Source: Clavelina lepadiformis
Taxonomy: Eukaryota > Chordata > Ascidiacea > Aplousobranchia > Clavelinidae
DNA: 64,000 nucleotides
Reading direction: 5' to 3'
NCBI RefSeq assembly: GCF_947623445.1
Contig: NC_135241.1
Location: 5,768,501-5,832,500 of the forward strand
The notes under the pieces are model-generated. The model searched no databases and had not been told where the DNA came from. It worked only from the letters and a program-made list of their open reading frames with translations. Shown one piece after another: positions 9,535 through 23,200 of this stretch. The position numbers were made by a program, and so were the translations under genes. How positions within the stretch are numbered: the first letter of the stretch is position 1; each line of letters opens with the position of its first letter.

Positions 9535-12179
9535 AGGCGAGTTTTTATCATTTTTTTGTCGTTTGTCAGCTGCGATGTGCAATGATTTCCACATTTAATG
9601 TCACATGATCACGAGTTTATCACTTAAAGATTTCGTGCCAAAATCGTATTAGTATGTACATTGCTTTGATTTTTGTTCAGTTCTGCACAGCCAAATTAGT
9701 GTTTCCTAAGATCATTTTTATCCAAACGCATCTGAATTTGTATCAGTTGACTTAAATCATGATTCTGAATGACGATTTCACAATCAGCTGCTTGCACTTG
9801 TCGTCGTCATATACATTTTTCTCGAAGTTAATGCCGTTAAGATTTTTGTATGAATCCATGTTGCATTTTATAATTTATCGAAGATTTGCGCTTAGATGTT
9901 TTCATAGCCGAGCATGGCATTGTGTGATATACTGTTTTGTCCAATTGTATCATTTATACACATTATTACTGTACATCCAAGTGATGCTGATTGCTTAAAC
10001 CTTGCTGTTGCGAATGTTGGTCCCAATGTTGTAACGTACTGTACCCATTCTGCGCTTAAAAAGGGTGAAGTTTTCTGATTGAAACGTTTGTGAATTACCC
10101 AAATTTCGTAATAAACGATGCCAGAAACTTTGTTTAGCACTGCTATCATACGCTCTACACATTGGAAAGAATAGATATATGAATTATGCAAATCCTTTGT
10201 GATACTGAAACGTTTAAGACCCTAAAATCTAAGTAATCGTGTGCTTTATCACGTAAATTCATTTTCTGGATGAAATGCTTTCTATTGCTAGCGACTCACG
10301 ACAATCGCATTATAACTTTTTCCATTGCAGTATATAACGTCATGCCATTATTACAATTATTTCTCAACCGAATAGTGTGTTGTCGTATTTCGCTAGTACG
10401 GCCAGGTGGACTTGACAGATGACGAAGAGGTAACACCCAGTCGAAAATATATTGGGTACAATCCTTTATTGTTCTGTAGTCTGGTTTTTTGTCTAAATGA
10501 TCTTTGGTGATAACTTTCAGCAAAGTTAAACAGAAGCATCTCGTGGCAATATTATCCTTTCATTGTCATTGTAACTGGTCCTATTCATACTTTCTCCAAC
10601 CGGTAGAAGTTAGAGTTAAACTTTTGACTTCTTATGTTTGCTTTGGATGACAGGTGGTACCCAGCGTTTTTCTAAAACATTTGCTTAGAGTATAGTGGTT
10701 GTTTGGCTGGCTGGTTGTTACTTTTGCCTTTAATCACATTTATACAGAGTAGTTCTTTTTGCATGTTTTGATGCTTTTGATTGCCCTCCCATGCGTATAA
10801 CAATACCGGTGCCTGAACAAATATTAGTACTGTATGGGACTATGGGCATATAACCTTAGTTGTTAAGGTTTTGTTGTCAATCAAAGTTAGTAGTTAGTAA
10901 AAGAATAGCTAATAGCTCTTTGTTTTGATAGTAATGTCTTCAAAACATTGTTAATCGCTATATTAAGGTGCACATAGAATTTTATCATGTGGTCATTGAC
11001 ATTTGAACAATAACAAATAACACATTTTAATGTTCTTATCCAAAGCTACCGTGCACATCAATGGCACTGCGAGCGTGTTCCTTCTCGTATATCATATTCA
11101 CATTCGACCTCCGTCGGATAATAGTCATCATATGCCGATAATTTTTATCTTTTTCGAATCATTTGTCCGATTTGTAACAAGACACCACGTACACGATGCG
11201 GTACAAATAGTTCACCCAAACGAATATGTAACACAATTCCGGGACTATAAGCACCTGCACTGGTCGCACAGGCGGGCTGAAACTTCTTGGGCGGGTATTT
11301 GTGATCAGTCAACAGGTAATAAACCTGAGCGACTGTCCCTTGTCTATAGATTGATATATCAATACAGTTGAAATGTGCGCTATTGTGTTCTATAAAAACC
11401 GAATTATGCGCTCTCTGTTGCGCTGGGACGGTTGTGCGGCAGGTTATATTAAACTTCTACCGTCTAACATCATTGTTGGTCCAAAAGGACGATGAAAGGG
11501 GCTTTGAATGTTTGTTTTAATTGGCTGAATGGCAGTGTAGGGATTGTTACCAAGGGTAGGCTTAACCACAGGTGTAACTCTTCAGACTGATGATAAACTA
11601 TCGCGTAAACTCAAGTAGCTCTTCTTAATATGGTTTTCTCGCGGTTAATGATTAGAAATTATACGTCGGTTAGCAAGAAAACACTTCAGTACACGTCGAT
11701 TGGCAATTCAGTCTAGTCATTGTTCTTGGCTTTAAATTGTTTTTCATTAGGCTATTAGTCACTCGCTCGTTATCATGAGGCTTAATAGGTGTTTCTACTT
11801 TTTGCATCAACAGACTAGATGTGCTTATTGGAGGAGAGTTTTTTTGAATATATTTCAATGTAAGAGTAGTTATTTCTTTTCCATATAGGTTGGCTTTGGG
11901 TATAGTCGGCAGTTTAGGTGAATCTCAGCTACGAGGTAGTTAACGCTTTTTGATTTTCAGTACTAATAGTTTAGTTTTACTCTGAAAAAGATAACTTTGA
12001 TAACAGTACAGACCCAATTTGTTTGACTTTAAGTCTTACATGTTTTTGATTTCCAGTTGCTTGCGTGAGAATTCAACCCATCCACTTTAGAAGATTTAAC
12101 GTATTTGTTGACTGATAAGTGCTCTTTATAAATTCGTGAAGGAACAACGGTAAGTATATAAACGTCAAAAACAGAGAAA
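9535..12179. other. Intergenic DNA between the GH3 gene and the unknown basic-protein gene
   Basis: About 2.6 kb. An AATAAA near 10111 is a possible polyadenylation signal for the GH3 gene. An ATG-initiated 113-codon ORF at 11030-11371 has no recognisable motif and is probably chance. An AG acceptor-like site (TTTCCAG, about 12050-12056) and a donor-like GGTAAGTATA near 12149 suggest a 5' UTR exon or trans-splice site for the next gene. Confidence 0.4.
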
Positions 12180-15100
12180 ATGAAGACTTTAAAATCTCAT
12201 TCGTCCTTGCACGGTCACGTGGTTTCCTCCCATCTTCCCGCTGGGAAAGATCGTGCGCTCGCCAACGCCCTCTTGCGCATGAGTGAAAGAACGACAATCC
12301 AGGAGAGAAACAAGACTGATGACGTCATTTATTGTGGTGACAACGAACCTATGTATGGTTGGACGAATGCAGTTCCTAACCCAAAGTAAAGGAATCGATT
12401 TTAGAGTTTCTTTTGCTTCTTTTAGCAACCAAAATATTTATTATTTGTAAAATACAGAACATTACCAGTCAATCAGTTCCCGAGACTAACCTAATGTAGG
12501 TATAAGAACTTTTAAAGCTTAAATCTGCTAATATTAATATTGATAACTTTGGTAATATACTAAACGGACGTTTTTCTATTCTGCTAAAACAGTTTCTTTG
12601 GCTTTTGACGGTTTTTGTTATTCTGTATTTTAATCCATTTTTCTTCCTAATTAATCACCTTATTTCAACTCCCTGATTTAACGTCACGCTGATCTGTAAC
12701 CCCAGATACTCGGATGGAAATAGACCAAAGAAGATTGTGGTAAAGAAAAAAAAGCTTGCAAAGAAGATTCAGATTGATCTTGAGAGAGCTGAACAGCTGG
12801 ATGAGTTGACTTTGAGTCTCAACAACGTGTCAACAAATGTTGACGGCCAGTATCATACTTACGCCACGTTACGCGATATGTATGACAACTATAAGGTAGG
12901 TACCGCTTGAAATTGAAATACTAGATACTATTTATTAATATTTGCTTTAAAATTGCTTTGATACTTGTTGCTCCCAATTTTTTCATGCTTTTGTACATAT
13001 TGTTTGGTTTTGATAAAGGACTTTAGCTCTATCATAACATATAAATCATTTTCTCTTGTATGGCAGAAAAATATGCAGCTTCGCTCTTTTTCGAAAAACA
13101 AGGAAATAATTGATCCAGTCACGTTCAAGTACATTCCATGGGACGAAAGGAAAGAAGGGAACAGTGGAGAAATTAAACTTCCCACTCTTAAAGTATGTTT
13201 GCTTTCACGCTTTTGTTGTCTATAACTATAAGAGGGCCCTGAATACATCCACTTACAGTATATAATAAATGCCGGCATGGACAATTCGTTATATTTGGTG
13301 ACTTACAAAAGTATGACGTAACTTCGTGGTTACAATATTTTTGATTAAATTTTCGAATGAATCAAATAAGCGAAGTTTATTTTGCTGTTTTAAACCCTTT
13401 TGAAGATGGCGCACGCCACTCAACCAAGCAAATTAATTGAAGTGTTGGAAAAGTATATGAAGAAACAAAAACAACCTAAGCGCAGAGGAAATCGAGTTAG
13501 TGATAGCAACTCATCATCGGAAGACAGTGAAGCAGCAGAATATTCTGACAAGTGAGCATCTTGCTGTTGTTGTGTAATAATATTAACACATACAGTATTT
13601 GTTTACATAATATTTGTCATTAAGCGTTGTTTTGCTAAGGACAAGCTGAATGTTATAAAATAGTTAAATAGAAACTTATTTATTCCATTCTAAATGGTTG
13701 GCCTTTTAATTGTTGAAATTTATGTAAAAAGGCTTTGCTTGTGATAATTAGACGCACTATTTATTGAGTTTATTCTTAAGCCAACAGTTTCAAATCGAAA
13801 AACGCCTGTCAGTGTCTAGTTGGTTTCATAGGCCAGTCTCTGCTGTTGTAAACCTAGGAGAAACTATAAACACACGTTCCATTATTCTTCGTATAGAAGG
13901 AGCTTGTTTGATATAGCAAAAGACACTGATATTTTGTTTCCCTAAACTATAACACTATCTAACTGTGAAGCTACCTGTTCTATGTTGCGGAGAATCGTCA
14001 AAACAGTGTCCGAAAAAAGAGCACTGGGCAGGCAAAGAAACTGATAAATCTATTTACTTAGTAAGAATTCTATCGTGAGTTGAGATTTAAGAAAGGGAAA
14101 GTACATAAAGCATACCGGTATTTGGATTTGGCAGTCCGGATTTTTGTGGCAATGAAACCTATTGACTATGCCGAAAAGGTCAGCGAGTTGTTTTAGTTGA
14201 TAGACGTTGCAATGAAAGCAATGTCCAAAACCGTACAACTGTCCAACTATTAAAGTGTTTCTTGATTTAAATGCAGATAAACTTGACCTAACTCAAGCAT
14301 TTGTTCAAACTGGGGCTTTGTAGCATTTCGAGAATTTGGGCATTGTTGTTTGTTCAATTTGAAGGTACAAATGGAACTTCAAGAAAGACAAGTCGAAAGA
14401 TAAGATAGCACAACGACGAGTTGCAGCAAAACGAAAAAAAGAACACATCCACCTTCCGGCCATCACAACTAGAGGAGATAATGTCGAACCGAACGTAAAA
14501 GAACGACTTATCAGGTTAAGCGACTTCCCATTTTGGCTTTAAGAACGAATCTATTTTTACGGACATAATCGACGATAATTAAACAAGCAGAGGTTATTTG
14601 TAACAAAAGTTTCTTGTTTGTTGGTGGTAAAATCGTGTTAACTTCAATAGTATTGTAAAAGTAAAAATTGGGCATAACCTCAAGGGTTAACTACAATTAC
14701 TTAACGCGAGTTTAGGCAGGCTTGATCTTGTTTCTTCAGGTGTAACTATAAGATGACAAAACGATTCTTGGTTGACAAAACACTGCTCACACCACACATA
14801 TTAACATAGGTTCCTGTTATTATGGTTACTTGTTTTTACCGTGCACACAACCCCACAGGTACGTGAACGGAGCCGTCCACAACAAGCGGAAAAACAACAC
14901 AATCTACAACAACGGAAGAAATGTATTCTATATAAACGTTCGAGGCGGTGACAGCAATTCAAACGGACCGGAGACAATTAAACTGGAACGCAAAAGAGAT
15001 ATGGGACCAAATGGTGGGGACCGATGGGTAGCGCGAGTGATTATCAAAGAGCCGGAGGAACCTGCTCCGAATGGTTCATGCAAAAATGATACAGAGTCGA

Positions 15101-18093
15101 GCTCTTCTGTCATCATTGTTCCGGATGACAGGTGGAAGAGAAACCAGGGTGGAGTCGTAGCTGGGGAAAGGGAGAGAATTCATCGCGAAATCGAAAATAC
15201 ACATCGGCGCCAGAAGCAGGAAGAAGGACTCAAACAATTAAGGAGGAGACTCTTTCAACATACAGTTCATGAAGCGAATTCCTTTAGGGACAAATACAGA
15301 CGGGTATGTCTATTTTGTGTGGGTTTATGTATCTGTGTTCTCGCTTGTTTGAAGTTAATTTAGCATGTAAATGTCCATCAACCCATATTGTACAAGCAAC
15401 TGCTAATTTCAGGCAGTATGGTGTTTTTCACATTGTACAATATTTCAGCAACCATCTTTTCCCATGCCGCCCAGCTATTCCTTGGTTGAAACTGCGAAAG
15501 TATCTGTTAAGTATAACGTCGAGACAGCGAAGAAAAAAGGAATCGTTCGAGCTGCCAACCAGGAGGAAGCTCTCATTGCTTACTCCAAACCGGGAGTAAC
15601 GTCGCATAAGAAAACTGATCGAAGAATCTCCGATCCTCATGCGAACCGGAACCTGACAATAGGCAGCGATCACGTGACCCGGATATTACCGCCTGTGGGG
15701 AAAAAAAGCGATCACGTGTCGAGGAAGGAGGAAAAAGAGCATTCGAAACCGGGAAGATTAATCTTAACTCGGAACACCGATCAAAGGGATGAAAAGCGGA
15801 AGACCTCCAGGAAGCAGATAAGAGTTAAACTTCCGGTTCTTCCCAAGCAGATCGAGAGGCCAGAACCGCTTCAAACTCCCGATACTTCCGGAGATGAGGA
15901 CTCGCCCCGGCGAATGGAAGACAAGGCGATGCAAAATGAAGATGATGGAAATAATAAAGATGAACCAACTGTTCTTCCTCAAGTCCAGGGAGCAAGTACA
16001 ACCTTTTACGCCGCACTTGGGTAAGTTTTTAATCATCTAATGCAGGGATGTCAAACTCAATCGCACCAGGGGCCAAAACTCAAAACTTATTTAACGTTGC
16101 GGGCCGTTAGGATAAAACTTGATTGAACGTTTCATGACACGAGTACATGAATTGGAACAGGCAGCGAAACAACAACAAGTTTTTGATGTTTTTGACGATT
16201 TTTGACGGGGCTATTTTTGATTATTCTTCTCTTACATCATTATGTTACATTCATCTCCTTGCAAAAGCATTAAAGAATTAACAAACAATAAAGAAAAAGG
16301 CAGCCCAGATTACAAGCGATTGAATAAATCGATTTGTTCTATCGTATGATGGGGCAACTGTTGTGCTGCTGTATTGTGCGATTTGTAATAATCTTGTTTC
16401 TTGCCTGAAAAAAGTAAGTTATATTGTACAATGATCTCGCGGGCCGGAAATAGTTCAATGTATAAAATAGCATTGCGGGCCAAGTTTTATTGTAAAGCGG
16501 GCCGGGAGTTTGACACGTATGATCTAATGCATACCTTCATTAATATTTTATGCGTTTGAAATTTTGATATACTGCACTGTACTGTAAATGCTATATAAAA
16601 TTTATTAAGAGGATTTTCGACATTTTTATGTAAATTATTAAAGTAATTTTATTGAAGGTGGTTACGACAGAAAGCCTCCGCGTTATTTCGTTTAAAGTTA
16701 TACGTGCTACGTATGTCAGTCTTGCTCTAGCCTGAAGCTCGTAGCCTACATTGTTTAGTTTTTCTTATAGGAACAATGAGGTAGACCGAGCACAGAGTCC
16801 TTCCTCGACGTTTGGGTCAGACGTGAAGTTGAAGCAGATTGTTGACTCTGCGCAAACCCTTAGTCACTCTCACTTTAGTAGGGATGCGCAGTTTTTGAGA
16901 TACAAGGTGACGATTCGATAGTTCCTCCAAAGTATCTGAAAGTAGCGATTTAAAAACAACATCATCACGTATTTCGAAAGGTGATTCCTCAACCGGGAGC
17001 AAAATCATCCAATGTCCCGGATGTTCATGATCGCAAGCCCATCCATCCTCCGCACAATCGAAATCGAGGACAGAAAAGGATACAGGATTGGATCGACCAC
17101 GAGAAAGGATTTGTCAACTCAGTTGCCCACCATCTTCACTCAAGTTGGATGTATGGAGACAAAGCTTATGTCCAGGTTTATTGGCAAATATTATGCACGT
17201 ATTCTCAGTTATACTGTACCGTCACACCGAGTTGTACCCAATTTATTTACTTCTAATAATATTTGTATAGTTTATGGTATTGTATTCAGTTAACTTTGGT
17301 TTTGCTTTGTATGTGTCCCTTGCTTAATGTTGTCAGCATAGAAAGCTAATAGAGAAACTTCTGCTTGCTTTAAGGAACAGCTTGGACATTCTGATGGTGT
17401 GAAAGCTGCGCTCGCTAAATCTAAACTGTTGGAAGAAAACAAAAACAACCAGGTAGTTAATTTTAACTCGCATCGACATACACTTCTGCATACTGTAGAA
17501 TAGATAGCACGACAATGAGTACGTCGGCTTGAAGCCAGCGCAGTAATCGCAACGTAATAGTAACAAAATACATTAGTCCCGTTAGTGGGTAAGAATGTGC
17601 TAATTAAAAGAAATTATTGCATTGCATAAAGCAGGTTCCCGCCAAGCTTGCCACCAATGGCGGCGGCGCTACCAACATCATCATGAAGAGGCGGGTTGTC
17701 CCTCCCATCATACCCACAACCTCCCCGACCGCCGCAAAACAGCCCGACAGAGACCCCCAATTGGACATACCGGTTGTGTCTTCCGGTGCTGCTAGAAAGT
17801 TTGATGACTCCTCATCTAAAGACGTCGCATCAACTACTAGGAAGCCAAAGACGAACAAAAAACGTCAAGTCAAAATGACCAACCGTCACGCCCAGGAGCG
17901 CGCCATGCGGCGTCACGAACTGGACTTTATCGATCCTAATTTCGATGACGTTATTTGCAGCGGTGACGTCATCGTCAGGCAAAGACCGACGCCGAAATTG
18001 CTCGAACATTCGTTTGCAGCTTCCATTACGTCAGTTAAGCCGTCACGAAGAATAGTTAATATCGCACCGACGTCACTAGCCCAACAGGGTTGA
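12180..18093 (+). CDS. Unrecognised basic, low-complexity protein (11 exons, 900 aa)
   Basis: Exons: 12180-12385, 12706-12895, 13067-13192, 13406-13551, 14365-14514, 14859-15303, 15449-16020, 16771-16906, 16981-17175, 17375-17452, 17635-18093. All junctions are GT-AG and the frame closes to 2703 nt, so the gene is real although I recognise no domain. The protein is Lys/Arg-rich. It has an early KKIVVKKKKLAKK patch, an acidic Ser stretch in exon 4, an Arg/Gln/Glu-rich helical (possibly coiled-coil) segment at the end of exon 6 (about residues 385-421), and a long charged disordered stretch in exon 7 (about 422-612). There is no signal peptide or membrane segment, so it is probably cytoplasmic, cytoskeletal or nuclear. 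The start at 12180 is the first Met of the frame; an upstream non-coding exon is possible. Confidence 0.8.
16043..16521. mobile_element. Non-autonomous hAT-superfamily element in intron 7 of the unknown basic-protein gene
   Basis: A 479-bp insert begins CAGGGATGTCAAACTC and ends GAGTTTGACACGTATG. It is flanked by the 8-bp direct repeat ATCTAATG at 16035-16042 and 16522-16529. The tips are imperfect inverted repeats sharing GTCAAACTC. The interior repeats GGGCCAAA, GCGGGCC and GGGCCGG motifs near both ends, as in the widespread hAT family whose termini I recall as CAGGGGTGTCAAACTC. It carries no transposase ORF, so it is a non-autonomous copy moved by a transposase encoded elsewhere. Confidence 0.93.
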
Positions 18094-20230
18094 ACCGTTA
18101 ATTTATGTGCATGTTTTATTTGTCTTTTGTCAGTATGTAGCACTCTGCCGCATCTCAGATGACCGCCAGTAAATCTATACTATATCTCTGCATAATTTTC
18201 ACTACCATATTTCGGTCCATTTATATAAAGCTCTTATATCCTATACGGTTGGTGGTATATGCTATCTGATAGTTATTTCTATGCGTTTTACTTGTTTACA
18301 GCAATCTCTTTTCTTATGCTTCTAATTAACTGCCGCCAGGTCTTCACTTTACTGTGTGTGTTTGGGTTTAGAATTTGTTATGTGCTTTCCAAACGTTTGT
18401 TGATTTTTTAGACGCAGTCGTATTGAAAACATTTGTTTAAATGTTATTCGGTCGTTGTCGTCGCTTTGTTTTCAGCTCGCGCGAAATTTCCGGACAAATC
18501 GCCCTAACTTATTAAATTTCTGTTATTGTTTTTATAAAAATGAAACTTACGATTTCTCTGAAGTGAAGGTTTGCAGCAATTGTTATACAGCCGTATACTT
18601 AGTTCAATGTTAACGATATGTGACCAACAGTTAAACCAAACGCTTACACCCGTCAAGTATAAAACGATTACACCCTTTGTAGATGATTTCTTAGTCTTAG
18701 CCGGCCTTTTTTGCACCATTTATATTAGCACAACACCGATAACATGTTCAAGCATCTGTGATTTAAGTATTATTATAATAAAGATGATAAACTGTGGCTA
18801 TAAGGCCTATGACAAAAACTGCTTGTTCTGTGTTTGCACAACATGACACAGCCTCAGCTCGTGAACCCAGCTTGTAATTATTATCGTTACAGTTACAGAT
18901 AACGTTTTTTCAGCCGACGGAAGAAGACAGTTAATTTAACTTTTCTTTATTCTTGTTAAATCACCTTGGCGAATTGAACTCGAACCGTTGACGACTTAAT
19001 TACCTCGCCCTAGTCCAGGACACAGGATTAATTTCTTTAAGCGTAACGTAGAACGTAACTGGACATAACATTGTATTTGAGAAATTAATTGTCATAACTT
19101 GTCATTGCAGTTTAGCGTTTAGTCGTCTGTCTGCCAATTTGGATCTATAGATAGTTAACTATAAATACTTTCGCGAACAATATTGCTTGTGGACTTAACT
19201 GCTTGTAATAACCATTATCAAGGCCACTGTATATGTAATAAACTTCTTTTGTCGGTATGAGTTTTTCGTCAAGATTTCTAATATTTCTATATGTTTGACA
19301 TAGGGTTTAAGTGCTTTTTTCAGCGCTATCAAACAAATCAAACAGTCGTATTAATTGACGTTTTGTTCTCCTTGTCACTCCAATAACATTTTAATATTAC
19401 AGCGTGTCATATACGACGTTGAAGTATATGTTTATTATTATGAGATTTGCACAAGTATTTCCGCAACGTTTATAACGATTGGCTTCCAATGCACGTTAAA
19501 ACGTGCTGTCTAATATTCAGGTTCACACCGCTATATCTCCATATATTGTTTTAAATCTAAATGTACAGGAACGTTTCCCAGAAAAGCAAATAGATAATTA
19601 CGCTGTCCCGTGAGCGTCTCTTTGATAGAACTTTCTAAATTCAAGCAACGTTCGCAACGATCAGGTATTCTATTGCATTTGCGTGATACAAAATTGAGAA
19701 AAATTTCTTTTTATTTTTGATCGATTACCCCCTCGTAATTAATATTATTGTTTGAACTTTAAGCGCTCTATAGAGCCCCAATTGTCTAATTCCTTTCATG
19801 CTAATCATTTTCCCTTCGGCATCTGACCGCATACTTAAACGCAATTTACTGCACGTTGCCGGAATAACTATTTAGATGCAGGTATTCAGCAGATGTCTGG
19901 AACGACAGAAAATTTTCTGCAAGGTTGTATCAAAGCGTTAGGTTCTCACAACGCGAGGTAAGAGGCACAAAGTAAGAACATGGTTATGCAGTCCAAGTCA
20001 ATCCATAGGGGATCGAAGTGTGGATCGTGAGCCATGTCCTTAGCAATTTGGTGTAAAAGTAACATTTAGTCTTGATTTTTGTAGCTGCAAAGCTTGCTGT
20101 TTGTCAATTAAGATCTGAGAAAAGGTCGAAGTTTGTTAAAACTTTCTGAAAAAGTTAGGTCTGCAAAAGCCCTTTGTAATCGTACGAGTAGAACTTTATC
20201 GCTATTAAGTTCAAATCGGAAGAGTTCAAA
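18094..20230. other. 3' UTR and intergenic DNA before the ShKT/TSP1 gene
   Basis: AATAAA occurs near 18776 and again near 19236, either of which could end the upstream transcript. I see no gene or clear repeat. The last ~100 bases are the presumed 5' UTR of the next gene. Confidence 0.4.
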
Positions 20231-23200
20231 ATGTTATTGACACATATGTTGGTGTTAATAACGACCTTCGTCTGTTCAATTCATGTCAGCGGGTTATCAA
20301 ATGATTCAAATTTTCTGATAGAAGAGGTAAATTTTCAACGTTCTGGTCTTATATTTTACAAAGACATTGATGATACAAAAGCTTGTATGTGTATTAAGAT
20401 TTTTACAAGTCGTTTTCTTGGGCAGGATCTTCCATTCGAATTCGACGTTGAGAGAAATGTTCATAAAACTGTGAAAAGGCAAGCGGAAGAAAATGTTATT
20501 CAGGTTGAAAAACGCTGCGAAGATCTACACAAAAATTGCAGGAGATGGGCAAAGCGTGAATATTGCAACCATCCCGACTATACGCGTTTTATGGTGTTAA
20601 AATGTCAACGCAGTTGCAATCTTTGCGACGGTAAGTCCAGTGCATAATTCATTGACTATTAGCCGTTTTTCGAATGTTAGCCGTTGATTTTATAAAATTA
20701 TACCAGCGTTAACTATTCGTTAAAAAAGAAATTGTTTTTGTAGATGGTGATGGCGTAGCGTCCTCTAACGTCAGTAAATCTTGCCATGATCAGCGCGATG
20801 AATGCGAGTACTGGGCCGACACTGGACATTGCCGAGATGAAATGTATCAAAAGTTTATGACCCTCAACTGCAAACGTTCTTGTCGTCTTTGTCCTGGTAA
20901 GTCTTTATTTCAAAACAATGTAAGTTTGCAAGCTACGTAATGAAATCTGTACAAAAAGTGTTGTAAAATACTATCTTTCAGTAGGCCAAAACAAGGCTAA
21001 ATTTTAGCGTTGCACTATTCTAGATCAACAGCCTTCTACATCTGCCAGTACAACCAGTACATCCGCGGTTGTGGTTACTGTTTCAACTTTCACCGTTTCC
21101 AATGTCACGATTCCTTTCGAGACCACTGCTGAGGCGCAAACAAGTTCAAAGTTGACAACAACAGTTACCGCATCTTCATACACAACAGGTAATCTGTCAT
21201 GGCTCATTTCAAGTTATGATTTATGATAGTTACATGCAGTCTCACAGATAGTGTGTCTTACAAATCCTTGATGTGTCTTGAAACGATATTTGCATGCTAG
21301 GCTGAAAGTGAGGGGTAAGTTCAAGTAGTCTTAAATCAAAGAGTAGTTGCCGGTAACAGTAAGTATACTGAAGAAAGGATTTTTAAAAGTATGTAGTGGT
21401 TAAGCAATTTTTGCCAAAATTGTCCCAAATTTGGTTTATTTCATGGCAGAGATGATTTTTTAGGAAGACATTATGACGTCACAATGTAAACCAATATGCT
21501 TCATCATTGGGATTTGCATTAGGTATGGTAGCATAGTAGCTAGCTAACGTGTTTTAGATGTCTCCATGGACCATACACAGGTGATTAGCAGCAGGTAATG
21601 TTATTTTCGGCATGGGAATGCCACATATGACAGTACATGGAATGGTAAGGCATTCTTGTTTTTACGACAGTTACGAGTACCATACTAGGCTAGTAGAGGC
21701 AGCCAATACTGAGCTGTGTCGTAGCATTTACATCCATCAGTACATATACACGAACGGTAAGTCAGTTTAGGGTTATTTAACGCAAAATATACCTGTTGTA
21801 CACTTAATTACGCTATAATTATACCTATAACTTGTCGGCCAAACGAAACATTCTATTCATATTTGATCCACATACATGCGTCATCGATGTTGATGCTTTT
21901 ATTGTGACATAATAACAGACGCTGTCTACGTCATAATTAAGCGACGAATTTGCGTATTTTTGCCACATATTTATGGTAATAACTGCTTAAACACTACAGA
22001 TTAGTACAAATCTTTTTTGGAGTATATTTAGTGACAACTACTCTTTGATTAAAGGCCAACTTGGTTTCTGACTTAACCTTCACTTTAATATCTTTGTGAA
22101 AGTTCCTAACTAATTCTTCAAGCAATCTTCAAATCTTACCTAATTCCTGTGAAATGCTACTTTAGTAGGGATGTACAGCACGGAATACTTAGCTATTGTA
22201 GAATAGTTTATAACAAATCGTTTAGAGTCGTAGTTGCACTTCGGTATTTGTAGATGTACAAGATCAGACAACGGATATGTATTTCATTTCCACTGCCAAC
22301 GTTACAGACGAAGTACGCCAGACGACAGAAATTCAAACACCCACGCAGTCGATTGTAACTTTTGCCACCAGTGCAGAGAATTTGGTTTCATCCACAGATG
22401 CCACTATAGAAAGTTATGTTTCGACCGTTGAAAGCTTGGTTGATAGTAAATTGGCAAATGATAGTATAAGCACCCCCGAAATTGACACTCTGACTACAAA
22501 AGTAATACAGAAAACCACCGCAGCAACTGCAATTCCGCAAAAAGAAACCGCCACTCCAAACGTTCACCATGCTAATGACGTCACCACAGATGAAACTTTT
22601 ACCACCGAACAGACAGATGTCACCATTCATACTTCCGAGTCTGCTGTCGGAGCCGCAACAACAAGACCTGAGTCGCAAACTCAAGGAGCCCCTCAATGTG
22701 AAGACAGACTCACAACTTGTCGTTACTTTTCCGAGAACAGCTGCAAGACATCAACGCTGATGAAGCTTTTTTGTCCAAAAACGTGTGGATTATGCGGAGG
22801 TACGTGCAGTCAGTAGCCTACGCATCTGATCACAGCAATTAATAAAACCAAAATGGCATAATCTTTATTGCTCGTCATCGTTAGTGATTTTCGTCCAAAT
22901 TTTGCTTGCAGATGTTGCCATGAAGACTGAAATACCATCAAGAACAAACACTGCTACAGATATAAACCCAACAACTAATCACGTAGACATGACAACAGTT
23001 TATACCGCAAGTGATGTTAGCTTCGTGTCTACACTTGCTCTCGACCTAATCGGCACAGGGCAAACGAGCATTAGCAGTGATATCAGCACTGCTCCATTTA
23101 AAACTATTCCCAAGTCATCTACTTCAGCTACAGTAAGTTCAAACGAAACGACATTCATACCAGAAATGACGACAGTAACAACCACAATCATTTCTGAAAC

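Noticed and set aside
11030-11371. 113-codon ATG-initiated ORF between genes
   Set aside because: No recognisable motif, no splice partner and no homology that I can see; kept only as a remark on the intergenic region.
11590-11660. CTGATGATAAA resembling a snoRNA box C
   Set aside because: No box D or terminal stem at a suitable distance, and not inside an intron.
17604-17858. 84-codon minus-strand ORF over the last exon of the unknown basic-protein gene
   Set aside because: Antisense shadow of a well-supported exon.
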